NCBI GenBank assembly: GCA_030536575.1
Contig: JAUNPS010000010.1
Span: forward strand, 50,061-114,060
Direction of reading: 5' to 3'
Source of the DNA: Eubacteriales bacterium
GTDB lineage: Bacteria; Bacillota; Clostridia; Lachnospirales; Lachnospiraceae
DNA length: 64,000 nt
Shown here: one piece after another, positions 42,361 through 49,523 of the stretch
Layout of the letters: every line of letters starts with the position of its first letter
Position numbering within the stretch: position 1 is the stretch's first letter
Notes under the pieces: generated by a model
Seen by the model: only the letters and a program-made list of their open reading frames with translations
Databases searched by the model: none
Told to the model about the DNA's origin: nothing
Translations under genes and position numbers: made by a program

Positions 42361-44507
42361 CACTCATCCCCATACCTTTCCGCAACAGCCTCCATCACAT
42401 TGGCCGCCGCCCACAAATTGTAACTAAACCACGAGCTAAAACCATTTCCCTCGCTGTCCCGTTCCACCGTCAATCCATCGCTGGGGCACCACCGCTCCGA
42501 CAGCACGCCATACCGCCCATACCCCGTCTTTTCCGGATACAGCTCCAGCGTCTGCATCATCCACGCCGTCGAATCCAGCGCCCGCTCCCGGTAATACCCA
42601 TCCCCGGTCACCTTCGCCAACTCATACAGATCCGAGTCCACCAGCACGCCCATCGGATGGATATGCGGGTTCGAAATCGAAGTCACCGACCCGCCGCAGG
42701 CATTCCACCCGTCGCACACCGGCGCAAATTCCGGCCTCGTGGGATACGCGTACCTCCACAAAAACTCGTACTCCGCGCCGTCCTTCCAACACTCCAGAAA
42801 CTCCGGCTCCCCGGTCTGTTCATAGAGCAGACGACTTCCCCGGATAAAGGCCAGATTTCCTTCCTCATCGATGGATTTCCAGGTATCCATCGGCGCGCCG
42901 TAGCAATTCAAATCCTTAACAAAAGTGTGATAATACCGAAGCGCCTTTTTCGCCGGTTCCAGATAGCCTCCATCCCCGGTCAGCTCCGCCAGATACGCCA
43001 GGGACGGCACGAACCAGCATCCGGCAAACCCGCTCCAGTCCAGCACCTTTTTTTCGCTGATGGAATACGTGTAGCCAAACGCTCCGTCTTCCCGCTGGAG
43101 GGAAACCACCGTATCCAGTACCTTCCGGCACACATCCAGCCAATGTTCTTTCCACGGACGGCCGTTCTTTTTCAGATACGCAATGGTTTTCAGCATGTAA
43201 TGCACCGCGCTTCCCACCGTATACGCGCAATGACAGTCCTTCACCAGCCCGTAATACGTCCACCAGCCGTTCACCCGGCTTCCGGATTCGTCGATGGGGG
43301 CCATCAGGTCGTACAGCAGGCCCGACTTTTCATTGTAGCAATCTGCAATCCGATCCAGATACCTCTCCCCATCCATCGCCGCTGCAAGGGGTTCCTTCGC
43401 CTCCTCGCCCAGCAGTTCACGGGCAAGCACCAGCGGATATGCCAGAATGGCCCCGCCAGTCCAGCCGATTTCCACCACATTCCGCCAGGGCTTCAAGACC
43501 GCGTTTCCCGGCGGCTGGCAGTTTTCGTTCGTGTACTCTCCGGCCTCTTTGTCATAATTCTCATAGCAGAAAGTTTCCAGCATTCCTTTCAATGCCTCGC
43601 GGAAGCTCTTCTGATACGCGGCACGATGATGCACTTTTTCATAAACAGCGCGAATAATCGCATGAAGGGCCGTCCGTTCCTTGCCGGTTCGCATGAAAAT
43701 GGAGCCGCTCGCCTCTGCTTTTCGGGCTGTATCCCGCAGGGAAGGGGTCGCAATGGAACGGTTTTTGAACGTAATCGGGTCATTCGTATAACCAAGCGTG
43801 ACCCCGAACCGGTCTGGAAGCTCTGCGAACACGCCGTTTCGGATGTAGCCGCGGCTGTTGTCCTCCGTATCGGAATACGGCTGGATAAAGATTGCCGCCG
43901 CGCCGTTTTTACAGCAGAGTGCCGACAAAGGCATCGCCGCGCGGTCTGCGCGGAATTCCCAGCGGGGCGAACAGAAAGCGCATTCCTTGTGGTCTTCGGT
44001 CAGAAGGGGGAATTCGCCAAGCTTCGCTTCTTCTGCGTGGTTGTCCCCGAAAATGTTGCACGGAATGACGTGGTAATAATCCTCCTGATCCGGCAGGGAA
44101 AGCTGGATGCGAAGCTGCGTCTCATAATCCGCCTCAAAGCCAACCGTATAGTCCAGCCCGGTTTCCGTCTCGCAGAAACTTCCATAATAGCGCGCCCCGG
44201 CAGTCTCAAAGGAAAATCCATCCTCCCGCACCGCCGCATCCGGAATCTTCTTCCAGATATCCTGCTTCTGGTAAAACAGCTCCAGCTTTAACTCCAGCCC
44301 GGCCGCGCCAGCTCCGCACATTCCGGCAGCTCCATTCTCGCCACTGGCCGCGCCACCTCCGCACATCCTGTCGTCTGCCCCAGCGCTGGCCGCGTCACCT
44401 CCGGGCGTTCGGGTCAGCCCGCCGCTGGCCGTGTCAGTCCCGCACATTCCATCAGCCCCGACGCTGGCCGCGTCCGGCCCGCCAACCTCTCTCCTCTTTA
44501 ACTCCAT
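42360..44507 (-). CDS. Putative six-hairpin glycosidase-like protein (importer 3 operon)
   Basis: 715 residues, no signal peptide. Residues 5-70 are a Gly/Ala-rich repetitive segment (repeating DAASxGADxMCG and GAAG); the sequence after it, LELKLELFYQKQDIW, repeats the first residues MELK, as if a low-complexity block had been inserted after codon 4. Then a beta-rich domain (to about 270) and a helical domain with WTGGAILAYPLVLARELLG, DWSGFAGCWFVPSLAYLAELTGDGGYLEPAKKAL and DGWNACGGSVTSISNPHIHPMG, in the style of (alpha/alpha)6 enzymes. Not assigned to a GH family. GGAGGTG precedes the ATG at 44507, which lies 1 base after the GH43 stop. Its 3' end has been copied into the spacers of the downstream array. 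Confidence 0.62.
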   Translation of the reverse strand: MELKRREVGGPDAASVGADGMCGTDTASGGLTRTPGGDAASAGADDRMCGGGAASGENGAAGMCGAGAAGLELKLELFYQKQDIWKKIPDAAVREDGFSFETAGARYYGSFCETETGLDYTVGFEADYETQLRIQLSLPDQEDYYHVIPCNIFGDNHAEEAKLGEFPLLTEDHKECAFCSPRWEFRADRAAMPLSALCCKNGAAAIFIQPYSDTEDNSRGYIRNGVFAELPDRFGVTLGYTNDPITFKNRSIATPSLRDTARKAEASGSIFMRTGKERTALHAIIRAVYEKVHHRAAYQKSFREALKGMLETFCYENYDKEAGEYTNENCQPPGNAVLKPWRNVVEIGWTGGAILAYPLVLARELLGEEAKEPLAAAMDGERYLDRIADCYNEKSGLLYDLMAPIDESGSRVNGWWTYYGLVKDCHCAYTVGSAVHYMLKTIAYLKKNGRPWKEHWLDVCRKVLDTVVSLQREDGAFGYTYSISEKKVLDWSGFAGCWFVPSLAYLAELTGDGGYLEPAKKALRYYHTFVKDLNCYGAPMDTWKSIDEEGNLAFIRGSRLLYEQTGEPEFLECWKDGAEYEFLWRYAYPTRPEFAPVCDGWNACGGSVTSISNPHIHPMGVLVDSDLYELAKVTGDGYYRERALDSTAWMMQTLELYPEKTGYGRYGVLSERWCPSDGLTVERDSEGNGFSSWFSYNLWAAANVMEAVAERYGDE
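44290..44495 (-). repeat. Low-complexity in-frame block at the glycosidase N-terminus
   Basis: Imperfect repeats around GCTGGCCGCGTC on plus (coding GAASxGA or DAASxGA on minus). Composition is far more GC-rich than the rest of the gene. Flanked in the protein by MELK and LELK. Confidence 0.65.
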
Positions 44508-44508
44508 C

Positions 44509-46053
44509 TCACACCTCCGTATTCTCCAGCACCCTGTCCGCATCCACGCAAACCCGCGCCGCCGTCACACTCCCCGCCTCGCCGCATCCGCAATGCACCG
44601 CAAACAGCCCAAACTTCACACCAACCCAACGCCCCGGCGTAAACGTCACCTTACTCCCCACCGGACGCCAAACCCCGGCCACATCCGGGAAATAAAACTG
44701 CCCCGTACCATCCGCATACACCTGCATCCCCAGATGATGAACACCATCCGCCACCGGCGCAAACTCCGCCATCTGCTCGGTTTCACCCATATTTCCGCAG
44801 ATCTGCACCAGATGCACCGCGTCGCCCACCTTCTTCAGCGCCAGCGCCGTATAGAACAACCCCTGCGAAACCATTCCGGCCAAATCGCCGTTTTTCATAT
44901 CCCGCGTATTAATCTCCGCCGTCACCGCAAAGGTCGGCGCCGTCCATTTCTGAAGCAGAAGATTCGGCGCATCACACAGCGCCCCGTCCAACGGCTGCGC
45001 ATACAGCCGAATCCCCGGCTTCTCCATCCGATACCATTCCGACTTATAATTCGCATTCCATTGCCACTGAAGTCCCAGCTTCTCCCCCGAAAAATCATCA
45101 CTGTCCTCCGGCGAACACGGCGCATAAGAAGCCCCCACATCCGGCTTTTTCCAAACAGATACCGGCATGCCGTAGCCCTCGCCGTCATCCTCGCCGATCA
45201 CCGGCCAGTCATTCTCCCATTTCATCGGCTGTAAATGAACAATCCGCCCCGCATTGCCCACATCCTGAAAATGCACGAACCAGTCCTCACCCGACGGCGT
45301 ATCCACCCAACCGCCCTGATGAGGCCCATTAATCCGGGAATCCCCCTGAATCATCACAATCTTCTCTTCATACGGCCCATAAATATTCCGGGAACGAAGA
45401 GCCGTCTGCCAGCCCGCTTTCACGCTTCCGGCGGGCGCCAGGATATAATAATACCCGTTTCGCTTATACATTTTCGGCCCCTCGATGGTTGGCTGGGTAT
45501 CATGGCCGTCAAACACATGCTGCCCTTCGCCGATCAGAGCCGTCCCTTCCGCATTCATCGGGCTGATGTGCAGAATACTCTTAATCCCGCTGCGGCTCTT
45601 CGCGAATCCATTGACCAGATACGCCTGGCCGTCCTCATCCCAGAACGGGCACGGATCGATCCAGCCCTTCCCTTCCTTCACGCAGACCGGCGCCGACCAG
45701 GGGCCCGCCGCATCCTTTGCCTTACACATAAAAATGCCTTCGTCCGGCATCGGATAATACACATAAAATTCCCCGTTGTGATAGCGGATCGCCGGAGCCC
45801 AAACGCCATGCCCGTGCTGGGGAACCTCATACCCCGGCTCCGGAATCTGCTCCAGCACATAAGAAAGCATCCGCCAGTTCACCAGGTCTTTCGAGTGCAG
45901 CACCGGAAGCGCCGGGCTGTTGCAAAAGCTGGACGCCACCAGATAATAATCTTCCCCGACCCGGATCACATCCGGATCAGAATAGTCCGTATATAAAATC
46001 GGATTCCGGTAAGTACCGTCTCCATTGTCCGCATTCCAATTAAATTTTCCCAT
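44509..46053 (-). CDS. Glycoside hydrolase family 43 enzyme (beta-xylosidase/arabinofuranosidase type)
   Basis: 514 residues, cytoplasmic. Five-bladed beta-propeller with the GH43 triad: base Asp26 in YSDPDVIRV, pKa-modulating Asp in KGWIDPCPFWDEDG, and acid Glu in DTQPTIEGPKMYKRNGYYY; C-terminal beta-sandwich from about 330 (SDDFSGEKLGLQWQWNANYKSEWYRMEKPGIRLYAQPL), as in two-domain xylosidases and arabinofuranosidases. AGGGAG precedes the ATG. Suggests that importer 3 brings in xylan- or arabinan-derived oligosaccharides (inference). A terminator-like stem separates it from the permease gene. Confidence 0.9.
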   Translation of the reverse strand: MGKFNWNADNGDGTYRNPILYTDYSDPDVIRVGEDYYLVASSFCNSPALPVLHSKDLVNWRMLSYVLEQIPEPGYEVPQHGHGVWAPAIRYHNGEFYVYYPMPDEGIFMCKAKDAAGPWSAPVCVKEGKGWIDPCPFWDEDGQAYLVNGFAKSRSGIKSILHISPMNAEGTALIGEGQHVFDGHDTQPTIEGPKMYKRNGYYYILAPAGSVKAGWQTALRSRNIYGPYEEKIVMIQGDSRINGPHQGGWVDTPSGEDWFVHFQDVGNAGRIVHLQPMKWENDWPVIGEDDGEGYGMPVSVWKKPDVGASYAPCSPEDSDDFSGEKLGLQWQWNANYKSEWYRMEKPGIRLYAQPLDGALCDAPNLLLQKWTAPTFAVTAEINTRDMKNGDLAGMVSQGLFYTALALKKVGDAVHLVQICGNMGETEQMAEFAPVADGVHHLGMQVYADGTGQFYFPDVAGVWRPVGSKVTFTPGRWVGVKFGLFAVHCGCGEAGSVTAARVCVDADRVLENTEV

Positions 46054-46083
46054 CGTTCAATCTCCCTTCAAATGTTCGAAATG

Positions 46084-46140
46084 AAAAAAGCCCGAACCTG
46101 CCCGGCCTGGAATCCCTCCAAGTAACCGGGCCGTTCAGGC
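46084..46140 (-). terminator. Strong intercistronic terminator between permease and GH43 genes
   Basis: On minus: arm CCGGGCCGTTCAGGC region (46126-46140) pairs with GCCCGAACCTGCCCGG (46090-46105) with one or two bulges, followed by six T (46084-46089). This has all parts of an intrinsic terminator inside the operon and would reduce expression of the glycosidases and surface proteins relative to the importer, or act as an attenuator. Confidence 0.75.
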
Positions 46141-46151
46141 TCACTTCTATT

Positions 46152-46997
46152 TTAACCCTTCAAGCCGCTGCTTGCAATTCCTTCTACGAAATATTTTTGC
46201 GCCGCAAAGAACAGAATGATCAGCGGCAGCACCGAAACGAACGCCATTGCAAGCACCTTGCCCCAGACAACCACCGATTCCGCATCCAGCGAAAGCCGCA
46301 GAGCCAGGGATACGGTAAATTTCTTCACCGAGTTAATGTAAATCAACGAGTTAAAGTAATCATTGTACGTCCACATAAACTGGAACAGCGCCGCGGAGAA
46401 CAGAGCCGGTTTCATCAGCGGAAGCAAGATCTGATAAAATACCCGGAACGTTCCGCATCCGTCGATATACGCCGATTCGTCCAGATCCTTGGGAAGCCCC
46501 CTCATAAACTGGATCAGCTGGTAGATAAAGAACGGATAGCACGCCAGGATCGCCGGAATGTAAAACGGCAGATAAGAATCCAGCCAATGGAACTTATTGT
46601 ATAAGGTATACCGCGGGATGATGATAACCGAGTTCGGCAGCATCAGCGTTGCAATCAGGATGGCAAACAGGATTTTCTTTCCCGGAAAACGGAACCGCGC
46701 AAATCCGTATGCCACCAGCGAGCAGGAAATCAGCGTAAACAGGGTCGTCGGCAGAACCATCAGCGCCGTATTCAGGAAATATTTCGAATACGGAATGACC
46801 GTCCCGTTCCAACCGTCAATGTAGTTCTGAAGGCTGAAGGAATTCGGCAGAAGCGCCGTCGTACCGAAAATTTCTTCGTTCGTCTTAAAGGTTGCAAAGA
46901 ACATCCAGATGATCGGATAAAGCATTGCAAAACCGATAATAAAAATCACCACGTAAGAAAGTACCAGGTTTATTTTCTTTTTTGTCTTTTTCGTCAT
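46152..46997 (-). CDS. Sugar ABC transporter permease, MalG-like (importer 3)
   Basis: 281-residue membrane permease. Features: basic N-terminus MTKKTKKKINL, first helix (VLSYVVIFIIGFAMLYPIIWMFFATFKTNEEIF), ATLMLPNSVIIIPRYTLYNKFHWLDSYLPFY, EAA loop DLDESAYIDGCGTFRVFYQILLPLMKPALFSAALFQFMWTYNDYFN, and ending KYFVEGIASSGLKG. GGGGAGG precedes the ATG. The EAA loop has Ser and Cys at positions often Ala, within normal variation. Confidence 0.93.
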   Translation of the reverse strand: MTKKTKKKINLVLSYVVIFIIGFAMLYPIIWMFFATFKTNEEIFGTTALLPNSFSLQNYIDGWNGTVIPYSKYFLNTALMVLPTTLFTLISCSLVAYGFARFRFPGKKILFAILIATLMLPNSVIIIPRYTLYNKFHWLDSYLPFYIPAILACYPFFIYQLIQFMRGLPKDLDESAYIDGCGTFRVFYQILLPLMKPALFSAALFQFMWTYNDYFNSLIYINSVKKFTVSLALRLSLDAESVVVWGKVLAMAFVSVLPLIILFFAAQKYFVEGIASSGLKG

Positions 46998-47014
46998 GGT
47001 TCTTTCCTCCCCGC

Positions 47015-47923
47015 TTAAAAGTCTCCGCCGTCTTCATAATATACCCAGGAAGACGAGGAGCGGAATAACAACAGTGTTACAACAAGAATCAGTGCAAACA
47101 TTACCCAAGAAATAGCACTTGCATAGCCCATCTTGAAGTAGGAGAAACCTTCTTTGTACAGTTTCAGACCCATGACATAAGTAGCCTTCAGCGGGCCGCC
47201 GTTGGTGATAACCGATGCGGAGGTGTAGGTTTGCAATGCGTTGATAGTCTGCATGATCATGTTAAAGAAAATGATCGGCGTAATCTGCGGTACGGTAATG
47301 TAGATAAATTTCTTGATTTTGCCTGCGCCGTCGATGGAAGCCGCTTCATACAGAGAAGAGGGCACCTGCTTTAACGCCGCCAGGAACATAACCATCGAGG
47401 AACCGAACTGCCAGATTTCCAGCATACAGATAGTCACAAGGGCTACCTTCGGATCGCCGAGCCAGCTGATTCCGGTAATGCCGATTTTGGCCAGCAATGC
47501 GTTGATGACGCCGTTGTCCATGAACATAACTTTCCACAGCATTGCGATCGCAATACTTCCGCCGAACAGGGACGGAATATAGTACAGGGTACGGATCAGG
47601 TTAATTCCCTTTAAATTCCGGTTCAGGAATACCGCAACGGCCAGCGCCAGAAGGAGCTTTCCGGGAACGGTCAGCAACGAGAATTTAATCGTTACCCATA
47701 AGGACGTCAGGAATTCACTGTCCGAGGTAAACAGTTCTACGTAGTTCTTGATTCCGGCCCAGATCGGTTTCGAAGTAATCTGGTAATCCGTAAACGAATA
47801 ATAAAGGGAGCTTAAAAATGGATACAACTGTAACACGCACAGACCGATCAGCCACGGGGCAAGATAAATAAATGCCTGATAATCCCGCTTCCGGTATGCA
47901 CGAACTTTTTTCTTTTTCTGCAT
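47015..47923 (-). CDS. Sugar ABC transporter permease, MalF-like (importer 3)
   Basis: 302-residue membrane permease, partner of the MalG-like protein 17 bases downstream. First helix FIYLAPWLIGLCVLQLYPFLSSLYYSFTDYQI, then YYIPSLFGGSIAIAMLWKVMF and the EAA loop LYEAASIDGAGKIKKFIYITVPQITPIIFFNMI. GGGAGG precedes the ATG at 47923 (MQKKKKV); ten extra upstream residues in frame have no ribosome binding site. Confidence 0.93.
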   Translation of the reverse strand: MQKKKKVRAYRKRDYQAFIYLAPWLIGLCVLQLYPFLSSLYYSFTDYQITSKPIWAGIKNYVELFTSDSEFLTSLWVTIKFSLLTVPGKLLLALAVAVFLNRNLKGINLIRTLYYIPSLFGGSIAIAMLWKVMFMDNGVINALLAKIGITGISWLGDPKVALVTICMLEIWQFGSSMVMFLAALKQVPSSLYEAASIDGAGKIKKFIYITVPQITPIIFFNMIMQTINALQTYTSASVITNGGPLKATYVMGLKLYKEGFSYFKMGYASAISWVMFALILVVTLLLFRSSSSWVYYEDGGDF

Positions 47924-47969
47924 AACAATTCCTCCCAAAACCGCTTTTTTCACGGCGGTTTATATAGTT

Positions 47970-48003
47970 ATGGCTGCCGCATGTAGCCTGATGCGGCAGC
48001 CAT
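47970..48003 (-). promoter_or_regulatory. Hairpin between binding protein and permease genes (importer 3)
   Basis: Perfect 13-bp stem ATGGCTGCCGCAT/ATGCGGCAGCCAT with an 8-base loop, 30 bases after the binding-protein stop and 46 bases before the permease start. No T-run. Third example in this window of a stable stem at the same operon position. Confidence 0.75.
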
Positions 48004-48033
48004 TGTCAAGTTTCGTCGTATGTGAAGTTCTTT

Positions 48034-49356
48034 TTATTTGATCAGAGAGTTCAGCTGAGCGATCAGGTCTGCTGCTGCATCAGCCGGTTCACTTACGCCG
48101 TAGCCAACGGTTTCGATGGCGTCGGTTACCATTGCTTTACCTTCCTGAGAGGAAGCGTAACGGTCCGGGGTCAGGCCGCCGAATGCGGAGCAGATGTTTG
48201 CTGCTTCCATCATAACGGAATCCAGGGTGCCGTCTGCTTCACAGATGGTTCTTGCTTCTTCCGTTGCCGGTACGGATCTGGTGCAGGCCAGGGTGGACAT
48301 GGAAGCCGGGTTGTTGAAGAAGTAATCTGCGAACAGCATCGCTGCTTCTACGTTGCTGGTGGTAGAAGATACTGCAATGATCTGCGGGCAGTTTGCGGTC
48401 CAGCCTGCGTCTTTTGCATCCGGCATCATCGGAAGGTTGCCGGCCAGCCAGGTTGCGTTTTCGTTTGCTGCCATCATAACGTTCATGGTAGAAACGTGTG
48501 CGAAGGTGCAGACATATTTGCCGTTGATCCAGTTCGGGTCAGACTGCAGGTTATCGCCGTCGTATGCTGCGCTGTAGGATGCGGGCGGGATAACTTCGTT
48601 GTCATACAGTTCTTTGATGTAGCTTAAGCAGGTTTCCATATCTTCCTGCGTGATGTTCAGAACACCGTTTTCTACATCGAACAGGGTCTGTCCGGTAAGC
48701 TGTTTTGCGTAGTTATAGAATACGAAGGTTGCAATGTAGGATTTGTTCGCGGACATCAGATACATTTCGCTGTCATATTCACGAACTTTTTTGCCCCATT
48801 CGATCAGGTCGTCCCAGGTGTAGTCAGACGTAAAGTCGATACCGATGGCGTCTGCCAGTTCCTGGTTTACCAGCATAGCCGGGCCTGCGATACCGGTGGG
48901 GATACCGAGCTGCTGGCCGTCATAGTAACCATTGATCTGGAGTCTTAAAAATGCGTCGTCGTATTTGGAGAAATCAAATCCGGCTTCGTCGTAGCTTACG
49001 AAGTAATCCGGGTTCGTGGCTACGTAGGTCGGCATGGTTTCCGGGTCGATCTGGATCAGATCCGGTGCGGTTCCGCTGGCAAGCTGGGTAGCCAGTTTGT
49101 CGTGATAGCCGTCGCTGCTGCCGTATTCTGCTTCAATGTGGATGGACGGATAATCTGCTTCGAAAGCTTCGATCACGGCCAGGGTCGCTTCCAGTCTTTC
49201 GTCGCCGCCCCACCAGCTGAAGCGAAGGGTTACTTCGTCACCGGTGTACTCTTTTTTCACGTACTCTGCTTCTTCTGCGAAAGCACAGGTTACGCTTCCG
49301 GCTGTCATCGCCGCTACAGCCAGGGCCGCCGTGAGTTTCTTTGTCCATTTTTTCAT
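48034..49356 (-). CDS. Extracellular sugar-binding protein (importer 3)
   Basis: 440-residue family 1 binding protein. Signal peptide MKKWTKKLTAALAVAAMTAGSVTCAFA followed by EEAEYVKKEYTG; the cysteine in SVTC has Thr at -1 and Ser at -3, so it is not a normal lipobox, and AFA/EE fits signal peptidase I. Mature part: VTLRFSWWGGDERLEATLAVIEAFEADYPSIHIEAEYGSSDGYHDKLATQLASGTAPDLIQIDPETMPTY, WDDLIEWGKKVREYD and PMMPDAKDAGWTANCPQIIAVSSTTSNVEAAMLFADYFF. AAAGGAGG precedes the ATG. Confidence 0.93.
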   Translation of the reverse strand: MKKWTKKLTAALAVAAMTAGSVTCAFAEEAEYVKKEYTGDEVTLRFSWWGGDERLEATLAVIEAFEADYPSIHIEAEYGSSDGYHDKLATQLASGTAPDLIQIDPETMPTYVATNPDYFVSYDEAGFDFSKYDDAFLRLQINGYYDGQQLGIPTGIAGPAMLVNQELADAIGIDFTSDYTWDDLIEWGKKVREYDSEMYLMSANKSYIATFVFYNYAKQLTGQTLFDVENGVLNITQEDMETCLSYIKELYDNEVIPPASYSAAYDGDNLQSDPNWINGKYVCTFAHVSTMNVMMAANENATWLAGNLPMMPDAKDAGWTANCPQIIAVSSTTSNVEAAMLFADYFFNNPASMSTLACTRSVPATEEARTICEADGTLDSVMMEAANICSAFGGLTPDRYASSQEGKAMVTDAIETVGYGVSEPADAAADLIAQLNSLIK

Positions 49357-49523
49357 AGTTGGGGTTCCTCCTTTTTCTGATACGTTCTTTTCAGATAAGA
49401 AAATTTTAGCACAAAATTTACAAAATTTTAAGGAGTTGAAGTTTTGATTTTTTCTCTTTTTTTGTGATATTTAACGGAAAAAGGTATCATTTCTTGTCAT
49501 TATCCGTAGATATGGACAATTTT

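Noticed and set aside
42657-44291. Open frame of 544 codons on plus opposite the six-hairpin enzyme gene
   Set aside because: No ribosome binding site, no recognisable domain, and composition typical of an antisense shadow; the minus frame has a good start and operon context.
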